Source of the DNA: Lysobacter luteus
GTDB taxonomy: Bacteria > Pseudomonadota > Gammaproteobacteria > Xanthomonadales > Xanthomonadaceae
DNA length: 64,000 nt
NCBI RefSeq assembly: GCF_907164845.1
Contig: NZ_OU015430.1
Coordinates: 1,602,001 to 1,666,000 of the forward strand
Reading direction: 5' to 3'
Shown here: positions 20,179 to 28,122 of the stretch, in pieces
How the letters are laid out: each line of letters begins with the position of its first letter
Numbering within the stretch: the stretch's first letter is position 1
Translations under genes and position numbers: made by a program
The notes under the pieces: model-generated
The model's database searches: none
What the model was told of the DNA's origin: nothing
Seen by the model: only the letters and a program-made list of their open reading frames with translations

Positions 20179-21764
20179 GTGAAGAAACCCGCAACAAGCT
20201 GTCCCTGAAGCGCAGCGGAGACGCCAGCGCCGCCCCCCGACTCGAAGAGCGGCTGCACAAGGTGCTCGCGCAGGCCGGGCTCGGCTCGCGCCGCGCGCTC
20301 GAGCAGCGCATCGCCGACGGCCTAGTCAAGGTCAATGGCGAAGTCGCCCAGGTGGGCATGTCCATCGGCAGCGGCGACAAGGTCGAGCTCGATGGACGCC
20401 AGTTCGTCGCCAGCGCGCTGGTCGAACCCTCGCGCGTGCTGATGTACAACAAGCCGGAAGGCGAAGTGACCACCCGCGAGGACCCCGAAGGCCGGCCGAC
20501 CATCTTCGAAGCCCTGCCCGCGCTCAAGGGCGCGCGCTGGATCGCGATTGGCCGCCTCGACATCAACACCACCGGCCTGCTGCTGCTGACCACGGATGGC
20601 GAGCTCGCCAACGCGTTGATGCACCCGTCCTTCGAGGTCGAGCGCGAATACGTCTGCCGCGTGCGCGCGCCGGAAGGCCAGGATCGCGTTCCCGACAACA
20701 TCCCCGACCGCCTCAAGCGCGGCGTCGCACTGGACGACGGCCCGGCGAAGTTCGACGACATCGAGCGCATCGGCGGCACCGATTCGCACGACTGGTTCCG
20801 CGTGGTCGTCAAGGAAGGCCGCAACCGCGAAGTACGTCGCCTGTGGGAGTCGCAGGGCTGCCAGGTCAGCCGCCTGAAGCGCATCCGCTACGGCGAGGTC
20901 GCCCTGCCGCGCGAGCTGTTGCGCGGGCAGTCGCAGGAGCTGGCCGGCGAGCGCGTCGAGAAGCTGCGCAAGGATCTCGGGCTGGAGGACGGTGCGCCGT
21001 CCGCGCTGACGCTGCAGCCGGTGATCGGCCAGCGCAAGGCGGCCAAGTCGACGATCAACCTGTCGGGCCGCAGCCATGGCCCGGCCTATGTCAGCGGTCA
21101 TGTCACGACGGCCGACGAAGGTCGCGAACTGCGCCGGTTCGACAACGTCCGCGAGGATCGTGGCCGTGGCCGCGGCGGCCCGAAGCGCCACGGTGGCCTG
21201 ACGGTCAGCGGCGAGGCGGCGGCCAAGCAGTCGCAGCGCCCGTTCAAGCAGCGCAAGGACAAGGGGGCGCGCGCCCTGCCTGAAGGCAACCCCGCCGCGT
21301 TCCGCACCTGGTACGTGCCCGACGGCGTGGAGACCGGCCCGAGCGGCCACCGCAACGCCGACGGCCGCGGCCCCAAGAAGCCTTACGGCAACAAGGCCGG
21401 GCGGCCGGGTGCCGGCGGGCGTCCGGGCGGCGGCGGTGCGGGACGTCCGGGCGGCGGCGGCTTCCAGGGCCGTGGCGCGGCCGGTGCTGGCGGCCAAGGA
21501 CAGTCCCAGCGCAGCCCCAAGCCCTATGGCCATCCGGGCAACGCACCGGTGTTCCCGTCCGACCACGCCAACCCGGGTGGTTTCAACCCGTACGGCGACA
21601 AGCCGCGCAGCGCGCGGCCGGCCGGCAAGCCTGGCGGTCGTCCCGGTGCGGGTCGACCGGGTGGCGGCAAGCCCGGTGGCAAGCCCGGTGCAGCTGGCCC
21701 GCGCCCCGGTGGGCCGCGCGGCGGCGGGCGCCCGGGTGGCGGCCGCGGTCCGCGCGGGGCGTGA
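20175..21764 (+). CDS. rluB: 23S rRNA pseudouridine(2605) synthase RluB with a long Gly/Arg/Pro-rich tail
   Basis: A 529-aa pseudouridine synthase that modifies 23S rRNA helix 89/90 region. An S4 RNA-binding domain (RLHKVLAQAGLGSRRALEQR) is followed by the RsuA/RluB/E/F catalytic domain, with catalytic Asp129 in GRLDINTTGLLLLT. The catalytic core ends near residue 270. The remaining ~250 residues are low complexity, rich in Gly, Pro, Lys and Arg with many RPGGG/KPGG repeats. E. coli RluB is 291 aa. The basic tail likely binds RNA and is disordered. A strong terminator follows. Confidence 0.93.
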   Translation: MSEETRNKLSLKRSGDASAAPRLEERLHKVLAQAGLGSRRALEQRIADGLVKVNGEVAQVGMSIGSGDKVELDGRQFVASALVEPSRVLMYNKPEGEVTTREDPEGRPTIFEALPALKGARWIAIGRLDINTTGLLLLTTDGELANALMHPSFEVEREYVCRVRAPEGQDRVPDNIPDRLKRGVALDDGPAKFDDIERIGGTDSHDWFRVVVKEGRNREVRRLWESQGCQVSRLKRIRYGEVALPRELLRGQSQELAGERVEKLRKDLGLEDGAPSALTLQPVIGQRKAAKSTINLSGRSHGPAYVSGHVTTADEGRELRRFDNVREDRGRGRGGPKRHGGLTVSGEAAAKQSQRPFKQRKDKGARALPEGNPAAFRTWYVPDGVETGPSGHRNADGRGPKKPYGNKAGRPGAGGRPGGGGAGRPGGGGFQGRGAAGAGGQGQSQRSPKPYGHPGNAPVFPSDHANPGGFNPYGDKPRSARPAGKPGGRPGAGRPGGGKPGGKPGAAGPRPGGPRGGGRPGGGRGPRGA

Positions 21765-21790
21765 TCCGCGCGGTCCGGTTGTAACCACGA

Positions 21791-21816
21791 AAAAGGCGCC
21801 CTGCGGGGCGCCTTTT
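21791..21816 (+). terminator. Intrinsic terminator of scpA-scpB-rluB
   Basis: The arms AAAAGGCGCCC and GGGCGCCTTTT pair perfectly over 11 bp around TGCG, with TTTTTT at the 3' side. It lies 27 nt after the rluB stop. Confidence 0.92.
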
Positions 21817-21820
21817 TTGT

Positions 21821-21845
21821 CTGTAGGAGCGGCTTCAGCCGCGAT
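21821..21845 (+). repeat. REP-like palindromic repeat (GCTTCAGC subtype), left partner
   Basis: The 25-nt element starts CTGTAGGAGCGGCTTCAGCC and ends GCGAT. It forms a small hairpin by itself (GCGGC/GCCGC) and is an exact inverted copy of the element at 21876-21900. Confidence 0.85.
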
Positions 21846-21875
21846 CGGTAGTTTCATCCCCGTGTCGATCTTCGC

Positions 21876-21900
21876 ATCGCGGCTGAAGCCGCTCCTACAG
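21876..21900 (-). repeat. REP-like palindromic repeat (GCTTCAGC subtype), right partner
   Basis: This is the exact reverse complement of 21821-21845, 30 nt away. The pair could form a 25-bp cruciform or RNA stem between the convergent genes rluB and the oligomer hydrolase. Confidence 0.85.
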
Positions 21901-21913
21901 GGGCCAGTTCCCG

Positions 21914-23710
21914 CTACTCGGGCATCGCCAGGTCGCTCGCCTTGAGCGCGTTGCCAGCGCCGCGCGGCGTAGTCGCGATCACCGCGTCCGCCGGCATCGG
22001 CGCGCCGTCGTGCAGATGCGCCCAGGTGCGGTCCAGCGCCTCGTAGATGTACGGCAGCAACGGCAGGTAGTGCGCGCCATAGGCCGGCAGGCCGAGGAAG
22101 GCATCGAAATGCTGGACGTTCCGCACCTGCCAGTGGCGCACGTCGGCGCCGGCGGCCTGGGCGGCGGCGACGTACCGAGCACTGGTAAAGGCCGTCGGGA
22201 TCAGGCCGTCGTCCAGGCCGTGCACCACGATCACCGGCAGGCCCGCACGCGGTGTCCGCGCGGTTAGTGCCTCGATGCCGGTGCGAACGCGGCCGGCGTC
22301 GGCTCCCTGCCCGTCCCACATCCCGCGCAGGCACTGGAGTTCCTTCAATGGCGCATCCGGGTCCCCCGTCGGGGCCACGATGCCGACGCCCGCCCCGGGC
22401 GGGATCCCGCTGCCGTCGGCAAACCAGGCAGCGCGCTCGGCACCGGTGGCCGGGCGCGGTGCGCCCTCGGCGGTCAGCGCCGAGAACGTGTGGCCGCACG
22501 GATGCTCAGCGACACCAAAGCGGCCGTAGGCGGAGGCATACGTCACCGCGACCGCGCGCCACAGGTCGAACCCGACGCTGATCGAGCCGGCGCGCAGCGC
22601 GGCGTCGGTCCACCCGCTCGCGCGAAGGGTGTCGTAGGCCGAGCGTTGCCGCGCCTCGAGCGTGTCGCCGCTTACCAGGCCGGCATCGGCCAGCGCGGCG
22701 CACTGCGCGGCGGCGGTCGGCATCGGCGGGATGCCCAGCACCGGCAATGCACACGGCATCAGCAGCGCCGCCTCGGTTGTGTAGTCGTACAGCGGGCGCG
22801 CGCCGGCCACGGTGATGTTGGGGGCGCCGGCGACGACCGCATCGAGCCAGTCATCGCCGTCGGCCTCGGCGGCCCGCAGCACCGCGCCGCCGCCATTGGA
22901 GATGCCCACCGCGATGACTGTGGTGTTGTCGAACGCGAACGGCGCGGCCTGCGGGAACGCACGATCGAGCGCCTGCAGGGCGAACTCGGCGGCCTGTTTC
23001 ACGTGCACGCCCCAGTCGGCCTCCGGGTTGTCGCGCGAGTGGGCGTGCTTGACCGCGACTCCACGGCCCGACGCCGGGTCCGGCACGAAGGCCAGGCCGT
23101 CGGCCGGTGCACCGACCGTGCCATCCGCGCGTACGCCAAGGCCCGCATCGAGGTCGAAATAGTCGGTGCCCGCACCCTTGTCGGTGTAGGCGACGGCGCA
23201 GCCCTTCGGCAGCGCCCACGGCGCCGCGACCGCGATCGCGCCGAGCACCCCGCGCGACCCCGACGCCGGCGCGACCACGATGCAGCGCGCGGCCTGGTCG
23301 AAGGCGTCCGGGACCTGCACCGCTATCCGGTGTGGCTGGTGTGCACCCGGCACCCGCGCGAACGCGTGGAATTCCTGCCCGGGCACCACGGCGAGGCTGC
23401 CGTACACCTCGCCATAGCCGCCGCCGGGCGCAAGGTCGGCGATGCCGCGCCAGTTGGCCCAGACCGCGCGCCGGCGGAGCTCGGCGGGCGTCGGTGCAGC
23501 AGGGTCGGCAAAGGCCGGCGGCGTCATCGCGCGGAGGCCGGACAGCCCCAGGCCGGCGGTCAGCAGGTCGTCGCTGCCGCGGTGCTCGGTGACGCGGACG
23601 GAATCGAACTGCGTGGCCATGGCGGTCGACCGGCTGGACATCGGGGCACTCGCGCAACCGGCGAGGACGGCGGTGGCGGCGACCGCCAGGACGAGTCTGG
23701 GCATGTTCAT
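21914..23710 (-). CDS. D-(-)-3-hydroxybutyrate oligomer hydrolase, predicted lipoprotein
   Basis: A 598-aa member of the 3HB-oligomer hydrolase family (Pfam PF10605 type), which cleaves short 3-hydroxybutyrate oligomers to monomers. An N-terminal lipoprotein signal ends in LAGC with Cys19, so the protein is exported and lipidated. The probable nucleophile Ser lies in VAVGISNGGGAVLRAA-like context (IAVGISNGGGAVLRA, around residue 260), and a later GLDDGLIPTAF segment and C-terminal His residues could complete the triad. The ATG at 23710 is used; a second Met at residue 3 is possible. PHA synthase genes lie 23 kb away. Substrate assignment is by family. Confidence 0.82.
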   Translation of the reverse strand: MNMPRLVLAVAATAVLAGCASAPMSSRSTAMATQFDSVRVTEHRGSDDLLTAGLGLSGLRAMTPPAFADPAAPTPAELRRRAVWANWRGIADLAPGGGYGEVYGSLAVVPGQEFHAFARVPGAHQPHRIAVQVPDAFDQAARCIVVAPASGSRGVLGAIAVAAPWALPKGCAVAYTDKGAGTDYFDLDAGLGVRADGTVGAPADGLAFVPDPASGRGVAVKHAHSRDNPEADWGVHVKQAAEFALQALDRAFPQAAPFAFDNTTVIAVGISNGGGAVLRAAEADGDDWLDAVVAGAPNITVAGARPLYDYTTEAALLMPCALPVLGIPPMPTAAAQCAALADAGLVSGDTLEARQRSAYDTLRASGWTDAALRAGSISVGFDLWRAVAVTYASAYGRFGVAEHPCGHTFSALTAEGAPRPATGAERAAWFADGSGIPPGAGVGIVAPTGDPDAPLKELQCLRGMWDGQGADAGRVRTGIEALTARTPRAGLPVIVVHGLDDGLIPTAFTSARYVAAAQAAGADVRHWQVRNVQHFDAFLGLPAYGAHYLPLLPYIYEALDRTWAHLHDGAPMPADAVIATTPRGAGNALKASDLAMPE

Positions 23711-23835
23711 GCGGTGACGTTAACAAGCGCCGGTCGCGCCGCCATCGTACCTTCGTACCACTCGCGTGCCGGCACCGCTTGCTAGGCTGGCGCGACCGAT
23801 CCGCCGGCGCATCGCCGCCGCACGACACCGACGCC

Positions 23836-24525
23836 ATGCCGAGCCTGCTCATCGCCGACGACCACCCGCTCTTCCGCGCCGCGCTGCGCGGTGCGGCGGT
23901 CGATGCGGTGGACGAGCTGCAGGTCCGCGAGGCGGGCTCGCTCGACGAGGTGCTCGGGATCCTCGAGTCGGGGACCGACATCGACCTGGTGCTGCTCGAC
24001 CTGCACATGCCGGGTAACCATGGGCTGGCCGGGCTTGCCGCGATCCGCGCGCAGCACCCGGGCGTCGCGGTGGTGGTGGTGTCGGCCAACGACGATCCGC
24101 GCGTGGTCCGCCGCGCGCTCGACCACGGCGCCGCCGGCTACCTGCCCAAGAGCTCGGGCCTGGACGAGCTCCGCGATGCGATCCGTGCGGTGCTGGCCTG
24201 CGAGCAATGGCTCCCGCCCGCCCTGCGCGCCGCGGTGTCGCGTACCCGCAGCGACAGCGGCGACGCCGACCTGGCCGCACGGTTGGCGAGCCTGTCACCG
24301 CAGCAGTTCCGTGTGCTGACGCTGGTCGCCCAGGGCCTGTTGAACAAGCAGATCGCCGACCGGCTGGACGTGCAGGAACGCACGGTCAAGGCCCACCTCT
24401 CGGCCATCTTCGAGCGACTGGGCGTGCGCAACCGCACCCAAGCCGGCGTGGTGCTGCGCGAGTTGGAGCTGAGCGATCCGGCGCGGCAGATGGATGTCTC
24501 CGCCACCCCGCCCGCAGGGATGTAG
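23836..24525 (+). CDS. LuxR-family response regulator, CrbR/ErdR-like
   Basis: A 229-aa NarL/FixJ-type regulator. The receiver has Asp8/Asp9 and phospho-acceptor Asp55 in LVLLDLHMPGNHGLAGL. A LuxR helix-turn-helix follows at ~150-205 (SPQQFRVLTLVAQGLLNKQI, then VQERTVKAHLSAIFERLGVR). The order resembles ErdR/CrbR, which in pseudomonads and Vibrio pairs with a transporter-fused histidine kinase to control acetate use. Such a kinase is encoded convergently next door. ATG 23836 is preferred over the longer frame from 23779. The final Met codon and TAG stop lie inside a REP-like repeat. Confidence 0.85.
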   Translation: MPSLLIADDHPLFRAALRGAAVDAVDELQVREAGSLDEVLGILESGTDIDLVLLDLHMPGNHGLAGLAAIRAQHPGVAVVVVSANDDPRVVRRALDHGAAGYLPKSSGLDELRDAIRAVLACEQWLPPALRAAVSRTRSDSGDADLAARLASLSPQQFRVLTLVAQGLLNKQIADRLDVQERTVKAHLSAIFERLGVRNRTQAGVVLRELELSDPARQMDVSATPPAGM

Positions 24526-24545
24526 GAGCGACGTAAGTCGCGATT
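24521..24545 (+). repeat. REP-like repeat (ACGTAAGT subtype) overlapping the regulator's stop codon
   Basis: The element begins TGTAGGAGCGACGTAAGTCG and ends CGATT, with hairpin arms GCGAC/GTCGC. The TAG stop of the response regulator (24523-24525) is the TAG of this repeat's GTAGGAGCG head. The same subtype occurs at 49998-50021. Confidence 0.8.
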
Positions 24546-24642
24546 GGATCTGGAGCGGCATCGGATCTGCGGATGAGCGGTTGGCCCGTTCGCCCGATGG
24601 GGGGTTTGCGTTGATCGCGGATCGGAGCCAAGTGTCAGTGGG

Positions 24643-24666
24643 TCGCGGCTGAAGCCGCTCCTACAG
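24643..24666 (-). repeat. REP-like repeat (GCTTCAGC subtype), inverted
   Basis: On the minus strand it reads CTGTAGGAGCGGCTTCAGCC then GCGA, the same as the pair at 21.8 kb. It forms an inverted pair with the 24521 element across 97 nt and lies just past the histidine kinase gene's stop. Confidence 0.8.
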
Positions 24667-24683
24667 GGGTGATGCTGCGGCGG

Positions 24684-27600
24684 CTACGTTCCGGTCACCG
24701 CCGGTGCGGGCTGCACGCCGCGCCCGGCGAGCAGGCGGTCGAGCACCGATTTCAGGGCCAGCGGTTTCAGTGGCTTGGCCAGCAGTGCGTGGCCGGCTTC
24801 GAGTACGGCGTGACGAACGGCGTGACCGCCGTCGGCGCTGAGGATCAGGGTGGGTTGTGCGCCGTGCCGGGCGGCGAGGTCGGCTGCGAGGGCGATGCCG
24901 GTATCACCGTCGTCGAGGTGGTAGTCGAACAGCCAGAGCGTGGCAGGTGCCTCCGCCAGCCGCGCCGCGGCGCCGGCGCGTCCTTCGGCGGCGGCGACGT
25001 CGCAGCCCCACCCGGCCAGTACGCGCGAGAGCGCTGCCAGCGCATCGGGGTCGTTGTCGACCACCAGCACCCGCAAGCCGGCAACACCGCGCGTGGCCGC
25101 GGCCGCGGCTGGCATCGGCGGTGCCTGGAGCATGGTGACAGTGACCCCGAAGCACGCGCCGCGGCCCGGCTCGCTGCGGACCGACAGCGGCGCGTGCAGC
25201 AACTGTGCGATGCGGTCGGCGATCGACAGGCCCAGGCCAAGCCCCTGCCCCGGCGCATCGTCGCCGCGGCGGAACTCGTCGAACATCGCCAATTGCAGTG
25301 CGGGCTCGATGCCCGGACCGGTGTCGTGCACCTCGATGCGCACGCTGTCGCCATCGCGCCGCGCACCCAGCAACACGCCGCCGCGGGCGGTGTAACGCAC
25401 CGCGTTGGCGAGGAAGTTCTGCAGCACACGACGCAGCAGTTGCGGGTCGCTGTGCACCCACGCCGAGGTGGCGGCGAACCGGAAGCGCAGCCCACGCGCC
25501 GCGGCAATCGCGCCGAACTCCGACGCCAGCGGCTCCAGCACCTCGGCCAGCGGGAAATCGCGTGGCTGGGGCACCAGCCCGCCGGCCTCCAGCCGCGACA
25601 TGTCGAGCAGGCCGGTCAGCAGGTCGCCGGTCGAATCCAGCGCGCCGCCGATCTGCGCCAGCACCTCGCGCTGTGCCGACGCCGAGAGCTGGGCGGCCAA
25701 CGCGTCTGTGAACAGCTGCGCGGCGTGCAGTGGCTGCATCAGGTCATGCCCGATCGCCGCGAGGAACCGGCTCTTGGCGTCGTTGGCGCGCTCGGCCTGG
25801 CGCTTGGCGACTTCCAGGTCGGCGGTGCGCGCGACCACCCGTTGCTCCAGCGTCTCGTTGGCCTGCAGCAGCCCGGCCTGGGCGCGACGGAACGCGGTGA
25901 CATCGGTGAAGGTCGCGACGAAGCCGCCGCCCGGCATCGGATTACCACGGATCTCGACGATGCTGCCGTCCGGCATCACCCGCTCGGTCAGGTGCGGGGT
26001 GCCGGCACGCATGAACGCCAGGCGCCGCTCCAGCGCGCGCTCCAGGTCACCCCGCGGCGGCAGTTGCTGCAGCGCCCAGCGCGACAGGTCGGCGATTGGC
26101 CGGCCAACCTGCAGCAGCTCCGGCGGGTAAGCGAAGAGCTCCGCGTACCGGCGGTTCCAGGCCACCAGCCGCAGCTCGGCGTCGACCACGCTGATGCCCT
26201 GGCTCATGTTCTGCAGCGCCGCCTCGAGCACGCGCTGGTTGAATCGCAGGTCGGCCGAGGCCTCGCCGACGATCGCGGCGACGGTGTCGAGGTCGCCCGC
26301 TTCGCGCCGGGCGGCATCGAGCAGCACGCGCGCCGACGCCGAGCCCAGGACCGCGGCCAGCTCGCGTTCCACCTCGGCCTCCACCCGTGCCGGCGCGGCG
26401 CCCGAATCAGGCACCCCATCCAGCAACGCGGCCAGCCGCTCACGCGGCAGGAACCGGAGGCCGGCGTCGCGCAGCGCCTTGCCATCCAGTCCGCGCCGGG
26501 CGCGTTGCGGCGTATCGCGCCGCCAGATCGCGGTCAGCACCGTCGCCAGCGTGCCAAGGAACAAACTTGCACCGACCGCGCGGCCCAGGCGGCTCCAACC
26601 GGTGAGGCCGAACAGGCCGTCGGGTGACAGCCATGCAAGGCCGAACGGCCCGGACCGCACCCACGCACCCTCCCCGCCCTGCAACCCGGACATCGTCGGC
26701 AGCAGCAGGACCCACGCCCAGGCGGCAAAGCCGACCACCACGCCCACCACGGCCGCACGCGGCGGCGTCTGCGGCCGCCACACGGCAAAACCGAGCGCCG
26801 GCGCGAGCGTGGCCAGCGCCGAGAACGACACCGCGCCGACGTCGGCCAGCGCCTCGCTGCCCGCCACCAGCCGGCTGTACGCCCAGGCCATCAGCATGAT
26901 CACGACGATGCCCACCCGCCGCAGCATCAGCACGCTGCCGCGCAGGTCGCTGCCGTCGTTGCGCGACCACGCCCCCCTCAGCAGGCCCGGCGCGAACCAG
27001 TGGTTACCGATCATCAGGCTCAGCGTCAGCGTGCTGACCACCACCATGCCGGTCGCGGCACTCAGGCCGCCGAGGAACGCGAAAAGCGCAAGCCCGTGCT
27101 GCCCCTGCGACAGCGGCAGCGCGAGCACGTACAGGTCCGACGGCACCGAATCGCCCAGCAACGCCGTGCCCGCGGTGGCCAGCGGCAGCACCGGCAACGC
27201 GATGAGCACCAGGTAGAGCGGGAACTGCCAGCGCGCGGTACGCACGTCACGCTCGTCGCGGCACTCGACCACCCCGACATGGAACTGGTGCGGCAGGATG
27301 AACATCGCCAGCGCGCCCAGCAGCACCAGCGGCACGAACCCGCCGGTCGACGCCGCGGCGCCGGCCGCCGGTACCCTCACCTCGGGCAGGGCGTCCAGGC
27401 CGAACCAGACGAACGCGCCGATCGCCAGCATGGCCGCGAGCTTGAACACCGATTCGGCCGCCATCGCCAGCACCAGCCCACGGTTATGCTCGGCCGCGCT
27501 CGCCCGGCGGGTACCGAACAGCATCGCGAACACCGCCATCGCCAACGCCACGTAGAGCGCACTGTCCTGCCACGCCGGCGCCACCCCGCCGCTGCCGTCG

Positions 27601-28040
27601 CGGCTGGTCAGCATCGCGAAGCTCATCGCCACGGCCTTCAACTGCAGCGCGATGTAGGGGATCAGCCCGAGCGCGGCGACCAGGGTCACGGTCGCCGCCA
27701 GCCACGCGTCCTTGCCCAGGCGCGTGGCGATCAGGTCGGCGATCGAGGTGGCATTGGTCTCCCGAGCGAGCTTGACCAGCCGGACCATGAAGCCGACCGC
27801 GAGCGCGTAGAGCAGGATCGCGCCGAGGAAGGTGGGCGGCAGTGGCCAGCCGTAGCGCGCGGCCTGGGTGACCGTGCCGTAGAACGTCCACGAGGTGCAG
27901 TGCACCGCCAGCGACAGCGCGTAGATGTGCCGCCAGTGCCGGGCCCACAGCGCCGGCCGGCGTTCGGCAAACAGCGCCGCGCCAAACATCAGCGCGAGCC
28001 AGGCAAGGCTCGCGAGCGCGACGACGGAGAGGTTCAGCAT
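24684..28040 (-). CDS. Hybrid histidine kinase with N-terminal sodium:solute-symporter domain, CrbS/MxtR-like
   Basis: A 1118-aa membrane sensor. Residues ~1-490 are a sodium/solute-symporter-like domain of about 13 transmembrane segments. A PAS-like domain follows (~600-720, VVDAELRLVAWNRRYAELFA and NPMPGGGFVATFTDVT), then a HisKA with phospho-His765 (FLAAIGHDLMQPLHAAQLF), a HATPase_c domain (DTGPGIEP, GLGLGLSIADR), and a C-terminal receiver with phospho-acceptor Asp1039 (LWLFDYHLDDG). CrbS and MxtR have this architecture and sense a carbon or acetate signal. The LuxR regulator encoded convergently is the likely partner. The frame is open to 28097, but MLNLSVVALASL is the natural start. Confidence 0.9.
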   Translation of the reverse strand: MLNLSVVALASLAWLALMFGAALFAERRPALWARHWRHIYALSLAVHCTSWTFYGTVTQAARYGWPLPPTFLGAILLYALAVGFMVRLVKLARETNATSIADLIATRLGKDAWLAATVTLVAALGLIPYIALQLKAVAMSFAMLTSRDGSGGVAPAWQDSALYVALAMAVFAMLFGTRRASAAEHNRGLVLAMAAESVFKLAAMLAIGAFVWFGLDALPEVRVPAAGAAASTGGFVPLVLLGALAMFILPHQFHVGVVECRDERDVRTARWQFPLYLVLIALPVLPLATAGTALLGDSVPSDLYVLALPLSQGQHGLALFAFLGGLSAATGMVVVSTLTLSLMIGNHWFAPGLLRGAWSRNDGSDLRGSVLMLRRVGIVVIMLMAWAYSRLVAGSEALADVGAVSFSALATLAPALGFAVWRPQTPPRAAVVGVVVGFAAWAWVLLLPTMSGLQGGEGAWVRSGPFGLAWLSPDGLFGLTGWSRLGRAVGASLFLGTLATVLTAIWRRDTPQRARRGLDGKALRDAGLRFLPRERLAALLDGVPDSGAAPARVEAEVERELAAVLGSASARVLLDAARREAGDLDTVAAIVGEASADLRFNQRVLEAALQNMSQGISVVDAELRLVAWNRRYAELFAYPPELLQVGRPIADLSRWALQQLPPRGDLERALERRLAFMRAGTPHLTERVMPDGSIVEIRGNPMPGGGFVATFTDVTAFRRAQAGLLQANETLEQRVVARTADLEVAKRQAERANDAKSRFLAAIGHDLMQPLHAAQLFTDALAAQLSASAQREVLAQIGGALDSTGDLLTGLLDMSRLEAGGLVPQPRDFPLAEVLEPLASEFGAIAAARGLRFRFAATSAWVHSDPQLLRRVLQNFLANAVRYTARGGVLLGARRDGDSVRIEVHDTGPGIEPALQLAMFDEFRRGDDAPGQGLGLGLSIADRIAQLLHAPLSVRSEPGRGACFGVTVTMLQAPPMPAAAAATRGVAGLRVLVVDNDPDALAALSRVLAGWGCDVAAAEGRAGAAARLAEAPATLWLFDYHLDDGDTGIALAADLAARHGAQPTLILSADGGHAVRHAVLEAGHALLAKPLKPLALKSVLDRLLAGRGVQPAPAVTGT

Positions 28041-28077
28041 GGGGCGAGGATAGCCCGCGGGCCCCGGATAGAACGAC

Positions 28078-28101
28078 GGCGGTGGGCCGAAGCCCACCGC
28101 C
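28078..28101 (-). terminator. Stem-loop terminator of the TonB-dependent receptor gene, UUCG tetraloop
   Basis: On the minus strand a perfect 10-bp stem (GGCGGTGGGC with GCCCACCGCC) closes on TTCG, giving the very stable C(UUCG)G tetraloop. A modest T-containing tract GTCGTTCTAT follows. It sits 22 nt after the receptor's stop and before the kinase gene, so it separates the two transcripts at least partly. Confidence 0.65.
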
Positions 28102-28122
28102 GCCGCGACCGGGGGTCACCGG

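Noticed and set aside
21876-21900. The inverted repeat after rluB as a second intrinsic terminator
   Set aside because: It has no T-run and matches the REP-like family found elsewhere; the true terminator is at 21791-21816.
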